Shown: positions 60,769-64,000 of the stretch, piece after piece
Position numbering within the stretch: position 1 is the first letter of the stretch
Layout of the letters: the number at the start of each line of letters is the position of its first letter
From: an uncultured Eubacteriales bacterium
GTDB lineage: Bacteria > Bacillota > Clostridia > Christensenellales > Aristaeellaceae
Assembly: GCA_902778055.1 (NCBI GenBank)
Contig: CACYWL010000002.1
Coordinates: forward strand, 66,269 to 130,268
Direction: 5' to 3'
DNA: 64,000 nt
Notes under the pieces: model-generated
Databases searched by the model: none
Seen by the model: only the letters and a program-made list of their open reading frames with translations
What the model was told of the DNA's origin: nothing
Made by a program: the position numbers and the translations under genes

Positions 60769-61839
60769 ATGAAAAAGAGAATCGGCATCCTGACCAGCGG
60801 TGGAGACTGTCCCGGCCTGAACGCGGCCATCCGCGGCGCGGCGAGGGCTGCCTATGAAATGTTTGACGCGGAAATCGTCGGAATTCACGACGGGTACCGC
60901 GGTCTGATCGAAGGCGACTATTCCGAGATGAGCCGCAGCCAGTTTTCCGGTATTCTGACCCTGGGCGGCACGATTCTCGGCACCAGCCGGACGCCTTTCC
61001 GCAACATGCGGAAAATCGAATCCGACAACGTGGACAAGGTCGCCGCCATGAAGAAGACCTATAAGAATCTGAAGCTGGACTGCCTGATCACCCTGGGCGG
61101 AAACGGAACCCACAAAACCGCCAACCTCCTGAGCGAGGAGGGGCTGAACGTCATCGGTCTGCCGAAAACCATCGACAATGACCTGTTCGGGACCGACTTC
61201 ACCTTCGGTTTCCATACGGCGAACGATATCGCGACCGACGTGATTGACCGGATTCATACCACCGCCGCCAGCCACGGCCGCTGCATGGTGATTGAGATCA
61301 TGGGCAACAAGGCCGGCTGGCTGACGCTCTATTCCGGGGTCGCCGGCGGAGCGGACGTCATTCTGATTCCGGAGATTCCCTACAACATTGAAAAGGTGGC
61401 GGAGGTGGTCAAGCGCCGCGCGGAAAGCAACAAGGGGTTCACCATCATCGCGGTGGCCGAGGGGGCCATGGACAGGGAAGAAGCCAAAATGAAGAAGAAG
61501 GAGCGCGAAGCGAAGCGCGCCGCCGAGCATTTTTCCTCCAGCGCCTACGTGGCCAAACAGCTTCAGGATCTGGTCGGCGTCGAGGCCCGCAGCGTCGTGC
61601 CCGGGCACATCCAGCGCGGCGGAACGCCCAGTGCCTATGACCGGGTGCTTTCCACCGAGTTCGGCGTCCATGCCGCGGAGCTGATCCGGGATGACATCTA
61701 CGGCGTGACCGTGGCCCTGAAGGGAAACAGCATTACCCACAACGCCCTGAAGGACATTGCCGGCGTTCCCAAGCCCGTTCCCGCGGATGATCAGATGATT
61801 GCCACCGCGCGGAGCATCGGCATCTCCTTCGGTGACTGA
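60769..61839 (+). CDS. pfkA: 6-phosphofructokinase, group III type
   Basis: 356 residues from the ATG at 60769, preceded by GAAAGGAG and the promoter. The earlier in-frame start lies before the promoter. Phosphorylates fructose 6-phosphate in glycolysis. TSGGDCPGLNAAIRG opens the protein, GGNGT is at 110-114 and PKTIDND at 132-138 with the catalytic base Asp136. A Gly at the position of E. coli G104 points to ATP as donor, while Lys133 is shared with pyrophosphate enzymes, the combination seen in group III. GFHTAND and MGNKAGWL follow. Asn112 replaces the usual Asp of GGDG. Confidence 0.92.
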   Translation: MKKRIGILTSGGDCPGLNAAIRGAARAAYEMFDAEIVGIHDGYRGLIEGDYSEMSRSQFSGILTLGGTILGTSRTPFRNMRKIESDNVDKVAAMKKTYKNLKLDCLITLGGNGTHKTANLLSEEGLNVIGLPKTIDNDLFGTDFTFGFHTANDIATDVIDRIHTTAASHGRCMVIEIMGNKAGWLTLYSGVAGGADVILIPEIPYNIEKVAEVVKRRAESNKGFTIIAVAEGAMDREEAKMKKKEREAKRAAEHFSSSAYVAKQLQDLVGVEARSVVPGHIQRGGTPSAYDRVLSTEFGVHAAELIRDDIYGVTVALKGNSITHNALKDIAGVPKPVPADDQMIATARSIGISFGD

Positions 61840-61928
61840 TCTTTTCTCCCGGACATTCCGTAAGCCCTGAGAAAAAAGCCGGGATGAAAGCTCCCCCGCG
61901 GAGCGGAAACCTGTTCGAGGGCATCACA

Positions 61929-61962
61929 AAAGCCGGAGCCTGTTGATTCAGACTCCGGCTTT
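61929..61962. terminator. intrinsic terminator between pfkA and lepB
   Basis: AAAGCCGGAG/CTCCGGCTTT stem with a 14-base loop, flanked by A and T residues, so usable from both sides. A second inverted repeat CCCTTTTTC/GAAAAAGGG (61970-61992) sits next to it, just after the lepB stop. Confidence 0.65.
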
Positions 61963-61993
61963 ATGCATGCCCTTTTTCGTCCGGAAAAAGGGT

Positions 61994-63172
61994 TTACTCC
62001 ACTCCGCGCATGGCGCCGAAGGGGAAGAAGACGAACCGGACATGGCCGACGATCATGTCCCGCGTAATCGGGCCCTGCGCGCGGCTGTCGTTGGAATTGT
62101 TGCGGTGATCTCCCATCACGAAATACAGATCCTGCTCCAGGCTGAACTGCTTCCCGACCAGGGAGACAATCCGATCCGTGTCGGCCGTGATCTCCTCCCC
62201 GTTCAGCGTCAGCGTGCCGTCCTTGGTGTAGGTCAGCCGGTCCCCGTCCGCGGCGACGGCCGCCGAGCTGATCCCGCGCCAGACCCAGGGCTCGCCGTTG
62301 ACGCAGAGGACGATCCGGTTTTTGTTTTCATCCGTGTACTCCAGGCTGAGCGCATCTCCCTTTTTAGGGATGTAGACCTCCTCGAAGGACATTCCGTTCG
62401 ACCCGCCGCTGACCCGGTACGCATCGTTGATGTAAGGCTCCTCGTACTTCTCGTCATTGACGTAAAGATACCCGTCCTCGATCTTCACGCGGTCTCCGGG
62501 CATACCGATCAGCCGTTTGACAAAATTGGTGTCTCCTCTTCCGGGATACCGCGTGATGATCACGTCGAACCGCGCGGGAGCCCCCAGCCCGGTGGTAATC
62601 CTCGGCGCGCTCTCCTTGGCTTCTTCGCTCTGCCAGGGGAAGGACAGCCAGGTGCTGGCATAGTCCAGCTTGGAAACAAACATGACCTCCCCGTCCGCCA
62701 GGGTGTCGTTCATGCTGGCCCCGTCCACCCGGATCGGTTCAAACAGCAGCGAGCGGATGACCAGCGCGGCCACTACGGCCACGAGGAGGGTCACAACCCA
62801 GTCCAGAATCTCTCCCAGCAAGGATTTCTTTTCCTTCTTTTTTTTCTTTTTTCCCCCGTTCCCGTTTTCCGGGGTCTCGGTGTTCTCCCCTTCGGCAGGC
62901 TCTGCCGGTTTCTCCGGCGCTTCTCCGCCCGCAGCGTTTTCCCGGGGAGCTTCGGTGCTTTCTTCCTTCGGCTCGTTCTCCCGGAGAGGTTCCTGATTCT
63001 CCTGCTCCGCGCTCTGATCCTTGAGAGTTTCGGGATTCTCCTGCTCCGTGCCCTGAGCCTGGAGGGTTTCGGGATTCTCCTGCTCAGTGCCCTGAGCCTG
63101 GAGGAATCCGTTGTTCTCCCCGGCCGCCGCTTCGGCTTCGGAGATCCCGTCCTGCTTCAGTTCCTCATCCAT
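61994..63172 (-). CDS. lepB: signal peptidase I with long acidic N-terminal extension
   Basis: 392 residues. Membrane serine/lysine-dyad peptidase that removes signal peptides. A 115-residue cytoplasmic part with a repeated 13-residue unit and a Lys tract (107-115) precedes the single membrane segment (about 122-140). Catalytic Ser152 lies in RVDGASMNDTL and Lys218 in NFVKRLIGMPGD. Box E is VMGDHRNNSNDSRAQGP. The extracytoplasmic domain has an insert of about 60 residues around DKLYIPKKGD-type sequence compared with small Gram-positive enzymes. The start overlaps the TPR gene by eight bases. Confidence 0.94.
   Translation of the reverse strand: MDEELKQDGISEAEAAAGENNGFLQAQGTEQENPETLQAQGTEQENPETLKDQSAEQENQEPLRENEPKEESTEAPRENAAGGEAPEKPAEPAEGENTETPENGNGGKKKKKKEKKSLLGEILDWVVTLLVAVVAALVIRSLLFEPIRVDGASMNDTLADGEVMFVSKLDYASTWLSFPWQSEEAKESAPRITTGLGAPARFDVIITRYPGRGDTNFVKRLIGMPGDRVKIEDGYLYVNDEKYEEPYINDAYRVSGGSNGMSFEEVYIPKKGDALSLEYTDENKNRIVLCVNGEPWVWRGISSAAVAADGDRLTYTKDGTLTLNGEEITADTDRIVSLVGKQFSLEQDLYFVMGDHRNNSNDSRAQGPITRDMIVGHVRFVFFPFGAMRGVE
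62987..63103 (-). repeat. three 39-base tandem repeats in the lepB 5' coding part
   Basis: Encodes residues 24-62: LQAQGTEQENPET twice without change, then LKDQSAEQENQEP. The first two DNA copies are nearly identical, so copy number may vary between strains. Confidence 0.85.
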
Positions 63173-63992
63173 GGATGCTTCCAGCCTCCTTCAGCGCTTT
63201 GATCTCTTCCTCAATCTTTTCCTTCGAGCAGTAGTTGAGCGGGGAGAATTTTCCCTCCGCGGCCTTTTCCAGCTTGGAAACGGCGGCGGCGGTATCCCCG
63301 GCCTCCAGGTCGTACCGGCTCAGGAAATACAGCGTGTCGATCTGCTCCGGCTTGGCCTCGTGCGCCTTTTCAAACCAGGTCTTCGCTTCCGCCGGATCGC
63401 CCATGACGCGGTACCAGGTCTGCCCCAGATTGTCCAGGCAGATCGGATCCTCGTCATCGTAATCCACCGCTTCCTGATTGAAGCTGAGCGCTTTCTGTCT
63501 GCCGGCTTCCCATTTCTCCTCCAGGGTCAGCGGCTGAGCCTCTCCTTCCGCTTCCGCCAGCATGGTCAGGGCCGGATCCTCCTGCTCCTGCGCCTCGGTT
63601 TCCCGGGCCAGGAAGGCGGCCTTGCCCCTGGCGTCGTACTGCTCCACGTAAAGGTATCCCAGCGTCTGATAGATCAGCCCGTTCGGTCCCTTCCTGTACA
63701 GCTCCTCCAGCTTGCGGACCGCCTTGTCCGTATCCCCCAGCCGGAAGCAGCATACGGCATAATCCACGATCAGGTTGACCTTCTGATCCGCCGTCATGCC
63801 CGGCGCCTTCTGATGCTTGACCAGAAAATCCTTCGCCTCCTGATACCGGCCCTGCCGGATGATCAGCACGGCGTAGGGCAGCACATAGCGGGCGTCATTC
63901 AGGCCTTCCGCAAAGCATTCCTCATACAGGCGGACGGCCTCGTCGGTCGCGCCGTTCTTCTGCGCCTTCAGGGCCCTGTTGGCCTTAAACAT
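63165..63992 (-). CDS. TPR-repeat protein, start possibly beyond the window
   Basis: 275 residues from the ATG at 63992. It is a run of tetratricopeptide-like helical pairs: NGATDEAVRLYEECFAEG, RQGRYQEAKDFLVKHQ, LGDTDKAVRKLEELY, and GDPAEAKTWFEKAHEAKPEQ with LYFLSRYDLEAGDTAAAVSKLEK. No signal peptide or membrane segment. Only eight bases of window remain upstream and the frame stays open, so the true start may lie outside. It overlaps lepB and probably forms a unit with it. The partner is unknown. Confidence 0.8.
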   Translation of the reverse strand: MFKANRALKAQKNGATDEAVRLYEECFAEGLNDARYVLPYAVLIIRQGRYQEAKDFLVKHQKAPGMTADQKVNLIVDYAVCCFRLGDTDKAVRKLEELYRKGPNGLIYQTLGYLYVEQYDARGKAAFLARETEAQEQEDPALTMLAEAEGEAQPLTLEEKWEAGRQKALSFNQEAVDYDDEDPICLDNLGQTWYRVMGDPAEAKTWFEKAHEAKPEQIDTLYFLSRYDLEAGDTAAAVSKLEKAAEGKFSPLNYCSKEKIEEEIKALKEAGSIHG

Positions 63993-64000
63993 TGTTCCGA

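Noticed and set aside
62820-62870. Homopurine/pyrimidine run in lepB as a frameshift or regulatory site
   Set aside because: It simply encodes the Lys tract before the membrane segment; the reading frame is intact.
1-64000. tRNA, rRNA, CRISPR arrays, transposases, integrases or phage genes
   Set aside because: None could be found by eye in the gaps, which are short and explained by promoters, hairpins or the riboswitch; a covariance search could still reveal a small RNA.

Overview
The window reads as chromosomal DNA of a GC-rich, anaerobic, heterotrophic member of the Clostridia (Bacillota), probably a gut or rumen lineage. Support: an IspH-ribosomal protein S1 fusion behind cmk-plsC, the tig-clpP-clpX-lon-engB order, an FMN-riboswitch-controlled RibU, an NADH-linked [FeFe]-hydrogenase operon, an Lpl-type sugar ABC importer beside a GH2 glycosidase, and strong G+C bias in third codon positions with A/T-rich promoters. 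The genus cannot be fixed from sequence alone. I see no rRNA, tRNA, CRISPR array, insertion sequence or phage gene. About 92% of the window is coding, mostly on the minus strand.

Layout. 1-10.8 kb: the end of a PAP2 phosphatase (+), then a minus-strand unit running from a promoter near 10.69 kb through a secreted C39-like/SH3 protein, an HTH protein, a small secreted protein, dnaE, an ABC ATPase, tex and ybaK. 10.8-14.4 kb: cmk-plsC-ispH/rpsA from its own promoter. 14.5-16.4 kb: a YfbR-like nucleotidase and an LCP protein. 16.5-23.8 kb: an amino-sugar-looking cluster: two secreted PIG-L-type proteins (one with a degraded active site fused to a phosphodiester glycosidase domain), a GH94 phosphorylase of the chitobiose type and a phosphohexomutase. 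23.9-25.8 kb: promoter, FMN riboswitch, ribU, tsaE, rimI. 25.8-29.5 kb: promoter, solute-binding protein, galK, tsaB. 29.5-38.7 kb: a shortened division and cell-wall cluster mraZ-ftsL-murE-mraY-murD-ftsQ-ftsA-ftsZ with a separate ftsAZ promoter. 38.9-46.8 kb: a metallophosphoesterase, a zinc-ribbon protein and the proteostasis block engB-lon-clpX-clpP-tig. 46.9-48.8 kb: a second phosphodiester glycosidase and purC.

49-55.3 kb is the main plus-strand unit: two Lpl-type permeases, their binding protein and a GH2 glycosidase, with no ATPase. 55.4-60.5 kb (minus) encodes a HydABC-type hydrogenase with a 2Fe-2S protein and a GHKL ATPase-domain protein, from a promoter next to a Rex-like site. Divergent from it is a phosphofructokinase (+). 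The window ends with signal peptidase I, which has a repeat-containing acidic N-terminus, and a TPR protein.

Together the genes describe uptake and cleavage of sugars (Lpl importer, GH2, GH94, galK), glycolysis (Pfk), disposal of reductant as H2 (HydABC), and core growth functions. The most unusual part is 16.5-23.8 kb with its distant relative at 46.9 kb. All four enzyme families there are known for acting on N-acetylglucosamine-type linkages, and one module looks like a pseudoenzyme.
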